Shown here piece by piece: positions 5,334 through 10,359 of a stretch of DNA of 64,000 nucleotides. The stretch is taken from positions 1-64,000 of the IMG/VR virus record IMGVR_UViG_3300034104_004920. One strand, 5' to 3'. The notes under the pieces were generated by a model that was not told the DNA's origin, searched no databases, and saw nothing but the letters and a program-made list of their open reading frames with translations. This stretch comes from a virus. The position numbers and the translations under genes are program-made. Numbering within the stretch: position 1 is the first letter of the stretch; each line of letters starts with the position of its first letter.

Positions 5334-5362
5334 ATTCTACTACAAAAATTTGGCTACCACAA
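5334..5362 (-). promoter_or_regulatory. Leftward promoter giving a leaderless transcript
   Basis: On the minus strand, TTGTGG (5357-5362), a 17-bp spacer and TAGAAT (5334-5339). Only 7 nt separate the -10 from the ATG at 5326, so transcription should start at or next to the start codon. Confidence 0.65.
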
Positions 5363-5397
5363 GACCCCTCGACCAGGTCAACTATTGCTAGTGTCAC

Positions 5398-5432
5398 TTG
5401 ACACGGTCGCCAATATTATATTATAATATTGG
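5398..5432 (+). promoter_or_regulatory. Palindromic rightward promoter 7
   Basis: -35 TTGACA 5398-5403, 18-bp spacer, -10 TATAAT 5422-5427. Core palindrome GCCAATATTAT / ATAATATTGGC, the same sequence class as promoter 1. Confidence 0.7.
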
Positions 5433-5434
5433 CG

Positions 5435-5462
5435 CCAGTATTAGGGTTTACCCTAATACTGG
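5435..5462. terminator. Hairpin after promoter 7
   Basis: CCAGTATTAGGG and CCCTAATACTGG make a 12-bp stem with a TTTA loop. It ends the leftward operon 6581-5468. Confidence 0.55.
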
Positions 5463-5467
5463 CCTTA

Positions 5468-5659
5468 TTAAATAGGTTCGACTTTGTAGACAGTATGTTG
5501 AACAAGCCTTACAGGAATACCATCATATATTTGAAGGTATTGCATATCGATTGGTCTGTCATCAGACCACGATTCCAATTGCTCCACAATTTCTTCGACG
5601 GTTGAACCCGTAGCGATATACTCGGCGATATCGCTGGCAGTATAGATTCCAAACAGCAT
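5468..5659 (-). CDS. Small hypothetical protein, 63 aa
   Basis: Starts MLFGIYTASDIAEYI; acidic in the middle and with no recognised domain. The leader CAAGAAAGGAAACATC before the ATG is identical to that of the next gene upstream (5684-5878), and both proteins open with ML and a short beta-like stretch. They may be diverged duplicates. Last gene of the operon 6581-5468. Confidence 0.6.
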   Translation of the reverse strand: MLFGIYTASDIAEYIATGSTVEEIVEQLESWSDDRPIDMQYLQIYDGIPVRLVQHTVYKVEPI

Positions 5660-5683
5660 GATGTTTCCTTTCTTGAAATGTGG

Positions 5684-5878
5684 TTAGTCCGGCAAGACAT
5701 CCCATTTAGCAACCATAGTCATGGAAACCTTGACTTCTTCAGCCCTAAATACCTTTAGGTATATTGGGTCTATTTCTTCCCCTGCTTGACGAGTCAAGTC
5801 TGCGATTATTGGCTCAAGACTGCTGGCACACGCCCACAAGTCTTCACCGTGATCGGTGTAATACACTGCAATAAGCAT
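5684..5878 (-). CDS. Small hypothetical protein, 64 aa
   Basis: Starts MLIAVYYTDHGEDLW. The strong ribosome site AAGAAAGGAAAC and its place within the five-gene operon support it. The region after residue 12 looks amphipathic and acidic. No known family; possibly related to the gene at 5468-5659 by the shared leader and N-terminal pattern. Confidence 0.6.
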   Translation of the reverse strand: MLIAVYYTDHGEDLWACASSLEPIIADLTRQAGEEIDPIYLKVFRAEEVKVSMTMVAKWDVLPD

Positions 5879-5920
5879 GATGTTTCCTTTCTTGAAAAGG
5901 GGGATACTATCCCCCGGATA

Positions 5921-6241
5921 TCACACGATCAACGAGAGCTTTTGCAGAATCTTTTGCAATGCGGTTTTGTTCGCCTTGGTGAGACTGCTAGTCTCGGGCT
6001 CTGTCAATTCACAAAGAACCCCGATTTTGTCTGCCAGCTCTTCTTTTGAAACAACTGTTTCACCAGTCTTGGTAACATACTCCTTTTTCTTGTAAACACC
6101 TTCCCGGCTCAGTTTGGCCACCACACTGCGAACACTCTTGCCCAGCGTGGCTGCAATACTTTCCACGGGAACACCCTTGCTATACCCGTCCAGCATTTGT
6201 TGGACCTGCTCGGGAGTGTAGTTTGCGGTTTTCTCAGTCAT
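5921..6241 (-). CDS. Helix-turn-helix DNA-binding protein, 106 aa (paralogue of 3448-3780)
   Basis: NYTPEQ near the N terminus, GKSVRSVVAKLSREGVY in the middle and YVTKTGE after it align without gaps to the protein at 3448-3780, as does LTKAN near the C terminus. The recognition-helix region is nearly unchanged while the flanks have diverged. The two may bind the same kind of site, perhaps with different partners. A good AAGGAAAG lies before the ATG. It sits mid-operon, behind a 31-residue membrane peptide. Regulatory role is inferred from the fold. Confidence 0.65.
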   Translation of the reverse strand: MTEKTANYTPEQVQQMLDGYSKGVPVESIAATLGKSVRSVVAKLSREGVYKKKEYVTKTGETVVSKEELADKIGVLCELTEPETSSLTKANKTALQKILQKLSLIV

Positions 6242-6256
6242 CTTCTTTCCTTTCAG

Positions 6257-6352
6257 TCAAAGACCATCGCCGACAATAATAGCAATTCCCATTGCAAGAA
6301 TCGCCACCCAGAATGGGCTAGTAGCCCACAAAATCAGAAAAAGATCCGACAT
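6257..6352 (-). CDS. Tiny membrane peptide, 31 aa
   Basis: Reads MSDLFLILWATSPFW followed by a hydrophobic run to a final GDGL, so nearly the whole peptide is one membrane helix. The ATG lies one base after the stop of the upstream gene, with GAGGGG as ribosome site inside that gene's end. The coupling and the ribosome site make it likely real although it is very short. Small phage membrane peptides often act on host membrane proteins; that is only a possibility here. Confidence 0.5.
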   Translation of the reverse strand: MSDLFLILWATSPFWVAILAMGIAIIVGDGL

Positions 6353-6353
6353 T

Positions 6354-6581
6354 TTAACCCCTCTTTGAATAAACAACCAGACCCGTGAGATACTCGCGCT
6401 TGCCTGCCATGTAGCTGCGACGCACCACATAGGACTTCAAGCCCAGCATGTTAGCAGACCTAATGGCTTCAGTCAACAGGCTAGTGCCCGTGGTGACTGG
6501 TTTGTAGGCAACTTCACTGTGAAAAACAGTGTAAACAGGTTCGTAACCCATCGAAGGTCTCCGGTTGTTCGTCGTTTCCAT
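6354..6581 (-). CDS. Hypothetical protein, 75 aa, probably leaderless
   Basis: Starts METTNNRRPSMGYEPVY and is basic, with several arginines (VVRRSYMAGKREYL near residues 51-64). No domain recognised. A longer frame to 6617 is rejected, because the promoter at 6589-6617 lies inside it. The ATG at 6581 is 7 nt past the -10 with no Shine-Dalgarno, the same arrangement as the SprT-like gene at 5326. First gene of a five-gene operon. Confidence 0.6.
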   Translation of the reverse strand: METTNNRRPSMGYEPVYTVFHSEVAYKPVTTGTSLLTEAIRSANMLGLKSYVVRRSYMAGKREYLTGLVVYSKRG

Positions 6582-6588
6582 GGGATAG

Positions 6589-6617
6589 AGTATAACGGTT
6601 TTTCGGCCCATCCACAA
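6589..6617 (-). promoter_or_regulatory. Leftward promoter giving a leaderless transcript
   Basis: On the minus strand, TTGTGG (6612-6617), a 17-bp spacer and TATACT (6589-6594), only 7 nt before the ATG at 6581. It serves the operon 6581-5468. Confidence 0.65.
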
Positions 6618-6653
6618 TACCCTAGTGCATCGTGTGGTCTTTGAACCAGGCCT

Positions 6654-6697
6654 AGGGGTAAGTCCCTATTGACAGCAAGAATTTGGTGTGGTATAAT
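6654..6697 (+). promoter_or_regulatory. Rightward promoter 8 (half-palindrome type)
   Basis: -35 TTGACA 6669-6674, 17-bp spacer, -10 TATAAT 6692-6697. Bases 6654-6676 repeat the 23-bp block of promoter 4 exactly. It stands in tandem with promoter 9. Confidence 0.7.
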
Positions 6698-6707
6698 TTT
6701 GGCGCCA

Positions 6708-6736
6708 CAAAAACCCTACGATCTGTAGGGTTTTTG
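6708..6736 (+). terminator. Terminator after promoter 8
   Basis: CAAAAACCCTAC and GTAGGGTTTTTG form a 12-bp stem whose right arm ends in TTTTT. It lies between promoters 8 and 9, with no gene between, so promoter 8 appears to make only this hairpin. Confidence 0.6.
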
Positions 6737-6747
6737 CAGCCAGGCCG

Positions 6748-6782
6748 TTGACACGGCCCAAAATTATGTGTTATAATTTTGG
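6748..6782 (+). promoter_or_regulatory. Palindromic rightward promoter 9
   Basis: -35 TTGACA 6748-6753, 18-bp spacer, -10 TATAAT 6772-6777, palindrome arms CCAAAATTAT and ATAATTTTGG. Promoter 10 at 7076 is identical from the -35 through the following hairpin. Confidence 0.7.
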
Positions 6783-6787
6783 CGCCA

Positions 6788-6816
6788 CAAAGCCCCCACA
6801 TTCTGTGGGGGCTTTG
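6788..6816. terminator. Hairpin after promoter 9
   Basis: CAAAGCCCCCACA and TGTGGGGGCTTTG form a 13-bp stem with a TTC loop, 4 bp beyond the stop of the gene at 6821-6979. Confidence 0.6.
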
Positions 6817-6820
6817 GTTA

Positions 6821-6979
6821 TCACTCCCACATAGTTTTACGGGTCGCGATAGAGGCGATTGTAGCAAGAGGAAATTTCTTCCTGAAGTCTTCGATGGCCA
6901 GATCGCGGGTCTCAGCACGAATAGCCACCGAGTAGCTGCCGAAACCTTCAACTGCGTTAAAGTAGAACCAGGTCTTCAT
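6821..6979 (-). CDS. Small hypothetical protein, 52 aa
   Basis: Starts MKTWFYFNAVEGFGSYS and ends RKTMWE. The ATG at 6979 is preceded by AAAGGAACACGAG, a leader shared with several neighbours. A much longer frame through the upstream promoter is not used. Predicted beta strands followed by a basic helix; no family recognised. Single-gene unit. Confidence 0.6.
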   Translation of the reverse strand: MKTWFYFNAVEGFGSYSVAIRAETRDLAIEDFRKKFPLATIASIATRKTMWE

Positions 6980-7008
6980 CTCGTGTTCCTTTCTGCTGCT
7001 GTGAACAC

Positions 7009-7036
7009 AGTATAGCACAACACCGCAACACCTAAC
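7009..7036 (-). promoter_or_regulatory. Leftward promoter of the 52-residue gene
   Basis: -10 TATACT at 7009-7014 (minus strand), followed by the shared leader TGTGTTCACAGCAGCAG. The -35 is weak (GTTAGG, 7031-7036, 16-bp spacer). Confidence 0.45.
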
Positions 7037-7075
7037 TTTTAACCCCTCAGTGTGGTCAACTATCCGGGCACGCGC

Positions 7076-7110
7076 TTGACACGGCCCAAAATTATGTGTT
7101 ATAATTTTGG
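7076..7110 (+). promoter_or_regulatory. Palindromic rightward promoter 10
   Basis: -35 TTGACA 7076-7081, 18-bp spacer, -10 TATAAT 7100-7105. Identical to promoter 9, including its palindrome. The upstream box GTGGTCAACTAT is at 7052-7063. Confidence 0.7.
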
Positions 7111-7115
7111 CGCCA

Positions 7116-7144
7116 CAAAGCCCCCACATTCTGTGGGGGCTTTG
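7116..7144. terminator. Hairpin after promoter 10
   Basis: Same 13-bp stem and TTC loop as at 6788-6816. It lies 12 bp beyond the stop of the gene at 7157-7348. Confidence 0.6.
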
Positions 7145-7156
7145 ATTGATTGGTGA

Positions 7157-7348
7157 TTACTTTGACTTCAAGTCATTCGTGTGCCATTCCACGCTACGCG
7201 CCACGCTCTCGTTTTCGCGCACAGCACTGGCCAGCATACCCGTCAGGTAACCGACAACAAAGGACTCGGAATAGCCCTTGCTAGCAGCGCGCTCGCGGGC
7301 GGCCTGGAGCAGGGCTTGGACTTGGTTGTAGGCTTCGGTAGCAGTCAT
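7157..7348 (-). CDS. Small hypothetical protein, 63 aa
   Basis: Starts MTATEAYNQVQALLQ and is mostly alpha-helical, with an Ala-rich, Arg-rich amphipathic N-terminal half and a short hydrophobic stretch (VVGYLTGMLA). AAAGGAACACGAG precedes the ATG. Single-gene unit between promoter 7379-7406 and the 7116-7144 hairpin. Function unknown. Confidence 0.6.
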   Translation of the reverse strand: MTATEAYNQVQALLQAARERAASKGYSESFVVGYLTGMLASAVRENESVARSVEWHTNDLKSK

Positions 7349-7378
7349 CTCGTGTTCCTTTCCTGTTGCAGTGAACGC

Positions 7379-7406
7379 AGTATAGCACAAGACCGTGCCC
7401 GTGCAA
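7379..7406 (-). promoter_or_regulatory. Leftward promoter of the 63-residue gene
   Basis: On the minus strand, TTGCAC (7401-7406), a 16-bp spacer and TATACT (7379-7384), then the shared leader ending in AAAGGAACACGAG. Confidence 0.55.
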
Positions 7407-7453
7407 GACCTAAATTTTAACCCCTCAGTGTGGTCAACTATCCAGGCCACCGC

Positions 7454-7488
7454 TTGACACGGGCCAATTATATAATATATAATTGGCG
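7454..7488 (+). promoter_or_regulatory. Palindromic rightward promoter 11
   Basis: -35 TTGACA 7454-7459, 18-bp spacer, -10 TATAAT 7478-7483. Palindrome GCCAATTATAT / ATATAATTGGC as in promoter 2. Confidence 0.7.
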
Positions 7489-7490
7489 CC

Positions 7491-7514
7491 CGAATAGGGG
7501 TTTACCCCTATTCG
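7491..7514. terminator. Hairpin after promoter 11
   Basis: CGAATAGGGG and CCCCTATTCG, a 10-bp stem with a TTTA loop, directly abutting the stop codon of the gene at 7515-7646. Confidence 0.55.
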
Positions 7515-7646
7515 TTATTCTTCATATACTATGAAGTATGGAGTTTCCCCATAATCTCCAGAGTATTCAATGGGATGGTCCGGATTGAACAGAGTCATAT
7601 CAATCCCAGTATCCCAGAAAACATCAAAAACCCAGTCCTGATACAT
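7515..7646 (-). CDS. Small acidic protein, 43 aa
   Basis: Begins MYQDWVFDVFWDTG and ends VYEE. The ATG at 7646 follows GAAAGGAAGTAT. It shares the pattern YQDWV ... D ... NP ... EY with the 44-residue gene at 8619-8753, so the two are probably duplicates in different operons. The aromatic and strongly acidic composition is typical of phage proteins that bind host enzymes, but no target can be named. Last gene of the operon 8096-7515. Confidence 0.55.
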   Translation of the reverse strand: MYQDWVFDVFWDTGIDMTLFNPDHPIEYSGDYGETPYFIVYEE

Positions 7647-7656
7647 ATACTTCCTT

Positions 7657-7881
7657 TCAATAGTCTAGCCAATCGCCCATACTCTCGATTTTGGAGGCTG
7701 CTTCCTCCACACTAACCACATACTGAACCCGATCAACCCAGTTGGGGCTATCCGGGCCAATATACATAACACAACACCAGCGGCCCGTAGCACCACGCGC
7801 AAGACAGTGGATACCCTGTATGGGCCGGGGATACTTCGTACCCGTCATGTCGCATTCGGTGATCATGCCAAAAATCATCAT
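7657..7881 (-). CDS. Hypothetical protein, 74 aa
   Basis: Starts MMIFGMITECDMTG; contains two adjacent cysteines (RWCCVMY) and an acidic helical C terminus. AGGAG nine bases before the first ATG supports the start. Middle gene of a three-gene operon. No family recognised. Confidence 0.6.
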   Translation of the reverse strand: MMIFGMITECDMTGTKYPRPIQGIHCLARGATGRWCCVMYIGPDSPNWVDRVQYVVSVEEAASKIESMGDWLDY

Positions 7882-7901
7882 GGTATATACTCCTGATTTG
7901 A

Positions 7902-8096
7902 TTACGCCATTACTCGGTCGATATAAGCCTGGGCCTGTTCCACAGTCTTAAAAGACTTGACCTGCTTGGTGACCCAGTAGGCGTCCTGCCGGATGGTGTC
8001 AAACTTGAACACCTGCACCTGGACAGTGCGAGTAGCCCACGGTACAACAAACGCCCTGACAGTACCAAGGGCCGGGGGAGTGTAGGTGGTGGTCAT
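7902..8096 (-). CDS. Hypothetical protein, 64 aa
   Basis: Starts MTTTYTPPALGTVRAF; alternating valines and aromatics suggest a small beta sheet, followed by a helix (KTVEQAQAYIDRVMA) of the kind seen in many small phage proteins. AGAGGAACACGAG precedes the ATG. First gene of the operon 8096-7515. Function unknown. Confidence 0.6.
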   Translation of the reverse strand: MTTTYTPPALGTVRAFVVPWATRTVQVQVFKFDTIRQDAYWVTKQVKSFKTVEQAQAYIDRVMA

Positions 8097-8126
8097 CTCG
8101 TGTTCCTCTTGTGTTGCTGTGAACAC

Positions 8127-8154
8127 AGTATAGCACAACACCACACCAGCACAA
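8127..8154 (-). promoter_or_regulatory. Leftward promoter of the operon 8096-7515
   Basis: On the minus strand, TTGTGC (8149-8154), a 16-bp spacer and TATACT (8127-8132), then the shared TGTGTTCACAGCAACA leader. Confidence 0.55.
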
Positions 8155-8201
8155 CATCAAAATTTTAACCCCTCGACCAGGTCAACTATTGTGCGGGGGG
8201 C

Positions 8202-8236
8202 TTGACCAGGCCACCAAAATTATGATATAATTTTGG
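8202..8236 (+). promoter_or_regulatory. Palindromic rightward promoter 12
   Basis: -35 TTGACC 8202-8207, 18-bp spacer, -10 TATAAT 8226-8231. Palindrome CCAAAATTAT / ATAATTTTGG with a shorter centre than in promoters 5 and 9. Confidence 0.7.
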
Positions 8237-8240
8237 CGCC

Positions 8241-8269
8241 CGAATAAGGGTTGTCCCTTATTCGGTTTT
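8241..8269 (+). terminator. Hairpin after promoter 12
   Basis: CGAATAAGGG and CCCTTATTCG, a 10-bp stem with a TTGT loop, followed by GTTTTG. Confidence 0.55.
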
Positions 8270-8289
8270 GTCTTACTGAGAGTAGGATA

Positions 8290-8451
8290 TCAACCTATCG
8301 AGTAAGTGCCTCCGCGTGGCACGCCGATGTCATCTAGTAGGACGTCAATTACCGTTTGGGAAACCACAGCCCTACCATTGACAAACACGGCATCGACCAA
8401 GTAAGAATACCTGCGGCCGTTGAAACGGATGGAAACAAAAACCTTTTTCAT
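8290..8451 (-). CDS. Small hypothetical protein, 53 aa
   Basis: Starts MKKVFVSIRFNGRRYSYLV and looks like a compact beta-rich fold with a glycine-containing end (GGTYSIG). AGGAGAACATGA precedes the ATG at 8451. Single-gene unit with its own promoter and 3' hairpin. No family recognised. Confidence 0.6.
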   Translation of the reverse strand: MKKVFVSIRFNGRRYSYLVDAVFVNGRAVVSQTVIDVLLDDIGVPRGGTYSIG

Positions 8452-8478
8452 TTCATGTTCTCCTGCTGCTGTGAACAC

Positions 8479-8506
8479 AGTATAACACAAGACCGTGCCT
8501 GGACAA
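8479..8506 (-). promoter_or_regulatory. Leftward promoter of the 53-residue gene
   Basis: On the minus strand, TTGTCC (8501-8506), a 16-bp spacer and TATACT (8479-8484). Confidence 0.5.
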
Positions 8507-8555
8507 CAATAAATTTTTGACCCTACAACCTACTCGGCTATTGTGGCCAAGCGGC

Positions 8556-8590
8556 TTGACCAGGCCACCAAAATTATGATATAATTTTGG
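8556..8590 (+). promoter_or_regulatory. Palindromic rightward promoter 13
   Basis: -35 TTGACC 8556-8561, 18-bp spacer, -10 TATAAT 8580-8585. Identical to promoter 12 from the -35 through GGCGCC. Confidence 0.7.
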
Positions 8591-8596
8591 CGCCCC

Positions 8597-8616
8597 AATA
8601 GGGGTAAACCCCTATT
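8597..8616. terminator. Hairpin after promoter 13
   Basis: AATAGGGGT and ACCCCTATT, a 9-bp stem with a two-base loop, 2 bp before the stop of the minus-strand gene at 8619. Confidence 0.5.
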
Positions 8617-8618
8617 AA

Positions 8619-8753
8619 TTAGTCCGACCAACACCCCAATAATGGGGGATACTCTGTTTCTGGATATTCCCAGTTTACAGGATTATCCATTGCAATCTCC
8701 GTCAAATCCCAGTCATACAAATAGGGCAAAACCCAGTCTTGATAGTCGCTCAT
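8619..8753 (-). CDS. Small acidic protein, 44 aa
   Basis: Begins MSDYQDWVLPYLYDWD and ends GCWSD. It resembles the 43-residue protein at 7515-7646 in its YQDWV start, NP in the middle and WEYPE-like end. ATAAGGG lies nine bases before the ATG. It is the last gene of the operon 9307-8619, as its relative is the last gene of another operon. Confidence 0.5.
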   Translation of the reverse strand: MSDYQDWVLPYLYDWDLTEIAMDNPVNWEYPETEYPPLLGCWSD

Positions 8754-8764
8754 TTGTCGAACCC

Positions 8765-8899
8765 TTATTCTGTTAGTTCTCTGTATACCTGATCATAACT
8801 AACACAGTATTCCCATGCCGCATTTCTGCAAGCATCAAAGAAACTCATGTGATATACAGACATCAATTGCTTTGCGTAACACACGGCAGCTTCAAGCAT
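8765..8899 (-). CDS. Small hypothetical protein, 44 aa
   Basis: Starts MLEAAVCYAKQLMS and contains three cysteines. The ATG at 8899 overlaps the end of the preceding gene, with AGAAAG upstream; an alternative ATG at 8917 would add six residues but lacks a ribosome site. Probably helical. No family recognised. Confidence 0.45.
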   Translation of the reverse strand: MLEAAVCYAKQLMSVYHMSFFDACRNAAWEYCVSYDQVYRELTE

Positions 8900-9092
8900 T
8901 TTGTTGCTTTCTGGCATAAACACACAGTTTGTAATAATGGTTTACCATATCCATCAACTGCTGGGCATTTTCTCTTTGTTTAGGATCCTTCAATTCATTT
9001 TCAATTTGTTCGATAAACGCTTTGAAGGTAACGAACAGAAAACCATCGCTCATGGTTTCGGAAATGTATTGCAGTTTTTCTGTAGTATTCAT
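8892..9092 (-). CDS. Hypothetical helical protein, 66 aa
   Basis: Starts MNTTEKLQYISETM; mostly alpha-helical with a charged middle (IEQIENELKDPKQREN). GAAAGGGTAAGA precedes the ATG. Second gene in the operon 9307-8619. Function unknown. Confidence 0.6.
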   Translation of the reverse strand: MNTTEKLQYISETMSDGFLFVTFKAFIEQIENELKDPKQRENAQQLMDMVNHYYKLCVYARKQQNA

Positions 9093-9103
9093 TTCTTACC
9101 CTT

Positions 9104-9307
9104 TCAAACCCGGAACGTGGGGCTCACGCCGACCTTGTCAGCCACCATCCACACGTACTCCACGTACACTTCTTCTTCGCGGGCTTCCTGAGCCGCCACG
9201 TCCAGATCCCAGTTGGCCTGGTCGTATTCTTCACGAATGGTGATTTCGGCCATGTCCAGCTCAAAGGACTCGATGTCTTCACGGGTCATGTCAGCGGGGT
9301 AGTACAT
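9104..9307 (-). CDS. Acidic helical protein, 67 aa
   Basis: Starts MYYPADMTREDIESFELDM. Very rich in Glu and Asp (EAREEEVYVEY in the second half) and tryptophan-containing, the composition of DNA-mimic or host-enzyme-binding phage proteins, which is only a suggestion. AAGGAGCCCCAAG precedes the ATG at 9307. First gene of its operon. Confidence 0.6.
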   Translation of the reverse strand: MYYPADMTREDIESFELDMAEITIREEYDQANWDLDVAAQEAREEEVYVEYVWMVADKVGVSPTFRV

Positions 9308-9338
9308 CTTGGGGCTCCTTGTCTGTGTCAGTAGAGTT

Positions 9339-9368
9339 AGTATAACGCAAAACAGCGTGTTGTGTCAA
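9339..9368 (-). promoter_or_regulatory. Leftward promoter of the operon 9307-8619
   Basis: On the minus strand, TTGACA (9363-9368), an 18-bp spacer and TATACT (9339-9344). Confidence 0.6.
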
Positions 9369-9402
9369 ACCCGATCTTTGTGTGGGGTCTTTGGCCAGGC
9401 CC

Positions 9403-9438
9403 TTGACCTGGCCCAGAATTACATGATATAATTCTGGC
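9403..9438 (+). promoter_or_regulatory. Palindromic rightward promoter 14
   Basis: -35 TTGACC 9403-9408, 18-bp spacer, -10 TATAAT 9427-9432, palindrome CCAGAATTA / TAATTCTGG. The arms differ from promoters 9-13 but stay complementary, so the symmetry itself is being conserved. Confidence 0.7.
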
Positions 9439-9443
9439 GCCAT

Positions 9444-9470
9444 AAAGCCCTTACAGTCTGTAAGGGCTTT
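9444..9470. terminator. Hairpin after promoter 14
   Basis: AAAGCCCTTACA and TGTAAGGGCTTT, a 12-bp stem with a GTC loop. The same hairpin recurs at 10062-10088. Confidence 0.6.
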
Positions 9471-9474
9471 GGTA

Positions 9475-9666
9475 TCAATGCCATTCCGGCTTGATCCTGG
9501 GCTTCTTCATACGCCAGAACATACGCCACTTGCATCCCTGGGGCGTAAGGGCTTGGGTATTTTCGTAGACCACGAACCTGTTACCTCTCAGCTTTCCAAC
9601 CGGCTTGCCCGGGAGCTGGCCACGCAATAGCCTTTCGGCAGTCTTTTCATAGGTCTTGACAAGCAT
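9475..9666 (-). CDS. Basic hypothetical protein, 63 aa
   Basis: Starts MLVKTYEKTAERLLRGQ and carries many Lys and Arg residues with a tryptophan-rich C terminus (WRMFWRMKKPRIKPEW), so nucleic-acid binding is plausible but unproven. The ATG at 9666 follows GAGGAAGACTGCG. A GTG at 9681 overlapping the upstream stop is an alternative start. Second gene of the operon 9926-9475. Confidence 0.55.
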   Translation of the reverse strand: MLVKTYEKTAERLLRGQLPGKPVGKLRGNRFVVYENTQALTPQGCKWRMFWRMKKPRIKPEWH

Positions 9667-9677
9667 CGCAGTCTTCC

Positions 9678-9926
9678 TCACTTCTTCTTCAAGAAAGTCT
9701 TTTCGTAATTGTCGATCATTGCAGTCTGTCGCTGATTCTGGTCCCTCAGCTTCTTAAGCTCAATTTGACTGAAGCCATACCGGGCTTCCATGTAGTTGAT
9801 GTAGTCGAGGGATTCTTCCAGCAGCTTCCAGAGCTTATCAGCATCGTGAGCCGCAAGCAGGGCTTTTCGAATCGTCTTGAGCCTAAAATCCTGGTCGCTG
9901 GACAGTTGGGGTTGATCGTTAGGCAT
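9678..9926 (-). CDS. Hypothetical helical protein, 82 aa
   Basis: Starts MPNDQPQLSSDQDFRLK; nearly all predicted helix with a charged C terminus ending KKK. AAGGGAGCAAAG precedes the ATG at 9926; longer frames would run through the promoter. No family recognised. Confidence 0.6.
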   Translation of the reverse strand: MPNDQPQLSSDQDFRLKTIRKALLAAHDADKLWKLLEESLDYINYMEARYGFSQIELKKLRDQNQRQTAMIDNYEKTFLKKK

Positions 9927-9957
9927 CTTTGCTCCCTTGTGTGTTGCAGTGAAGACA

Positions 9958-9987
9958 GTATAACCCAAAACACCACAGTCAGTCAAA
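9958..9987 (-). promoter_or_regulatory. Leftward promoter of the operon 9926-9475
   Basis: On the minus strand, TTGACT (9982-9987), an 18-bp spacer and TATACT (9958-9963). It is back to back with rightward promoter 15. Confidence 0.6.
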
Positions 9988-10020
9988 CCCGAGTGTTTTG
10001 TGGTGGAATTGTGTAGGGCC

Positions 10021-10055
10021 TTGACGGGGGCCAGAATATTGTGATATAATTCTGG
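10021..10055 (+). promoter_or_regulatory. Palindromic rightward promoter 15
   Basis: -35 TTGACG 10021-10026, 18-bp spacer, -10 TATAAT 10045-10050, palindrome CCAGAATAT / ATATAATTCTGG (imperfect). Confidence 0.65.
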
Positions 10056-10061
10056 CGCCAT

Positions 10062-10088
10062 AAAGCCCTTACAGTCTGTAAGGGCTTT
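10062..10088. terminator. Hairpin after promoter 15
   Basis: AAAGCCCTTACA and TGTAAGGGCTTT with a GTC loop, 7 bp before the stop of the minus-strand gene at 10095. Confidence 0.6.
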
Positions 10089-10094
10089 GGTCAA

Positions 10095-10337
10095 TCACAC
10101 CAACCGATACCGACCCGCATCATACTCGCGAAGCACAGCCCGACCTATGTTGGCGTTAGTGTCCATATCGAGCCCCCACAACACAACCACGCCGGAAATG
10201 TGGCGTGAGGCATCGTGAAAGAAAACCTCTACATCGTCCAGGTTTAGCTCTACCGCATCCTGTTCTTCAAACACAATGTCCAAGAATTGTTGATTGTTGT
10301 AGACCCGGCCGGTGTTGTAAACAATGTGCCTTCTCAT
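10095..10337 (-). CDS. Hypothetical protein, 80 aa
   Basis: Starts MRRHIVYNTGRVYNNQQ; beta-rich with an acidic centre (FEEQDAVELNLDDVEVFF). AAAGGAACACTAAG precedes the ATG. Second gene of the operon 10515-10095. No family recognised. Confidence 0.6.
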   Translation of the reverse strand: MRRHIVYNTGRVYNNQQFLDIVFEEQDAVELNLDDVEVFFHDASRHISGVVVLWGLDMDTNANIGRAVLREYDAGRYRLV

Positions 10338-10359
10338 CTTAGTGTTCCTTTGTGGGTTA

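Noticed and set aside
6652-7129. Longer minus-strand frames containing the sequence GAKIITHNFGPCQ
   Set aside because: That peptide is simply the translated palindromic promoter, repeated wherever the element occurs; the real start is at 6979.
493-10055. The palindromic elements as promoters for the minus-strand genes
   Set aside because: The minus strand of these elements has no good -35 at proper distance, whereas separate leftward promoters with -10 TATACT or TACACT precede most of the genes.
493-10088. Repeated elements read as a CRISPR array or integron cassettes
   Set aside because: Spacing is irregular, the units between are genes rather than short spacers, no cas or integrase gene is present, and the repeats match promoters with hairpins rather than attC sites.
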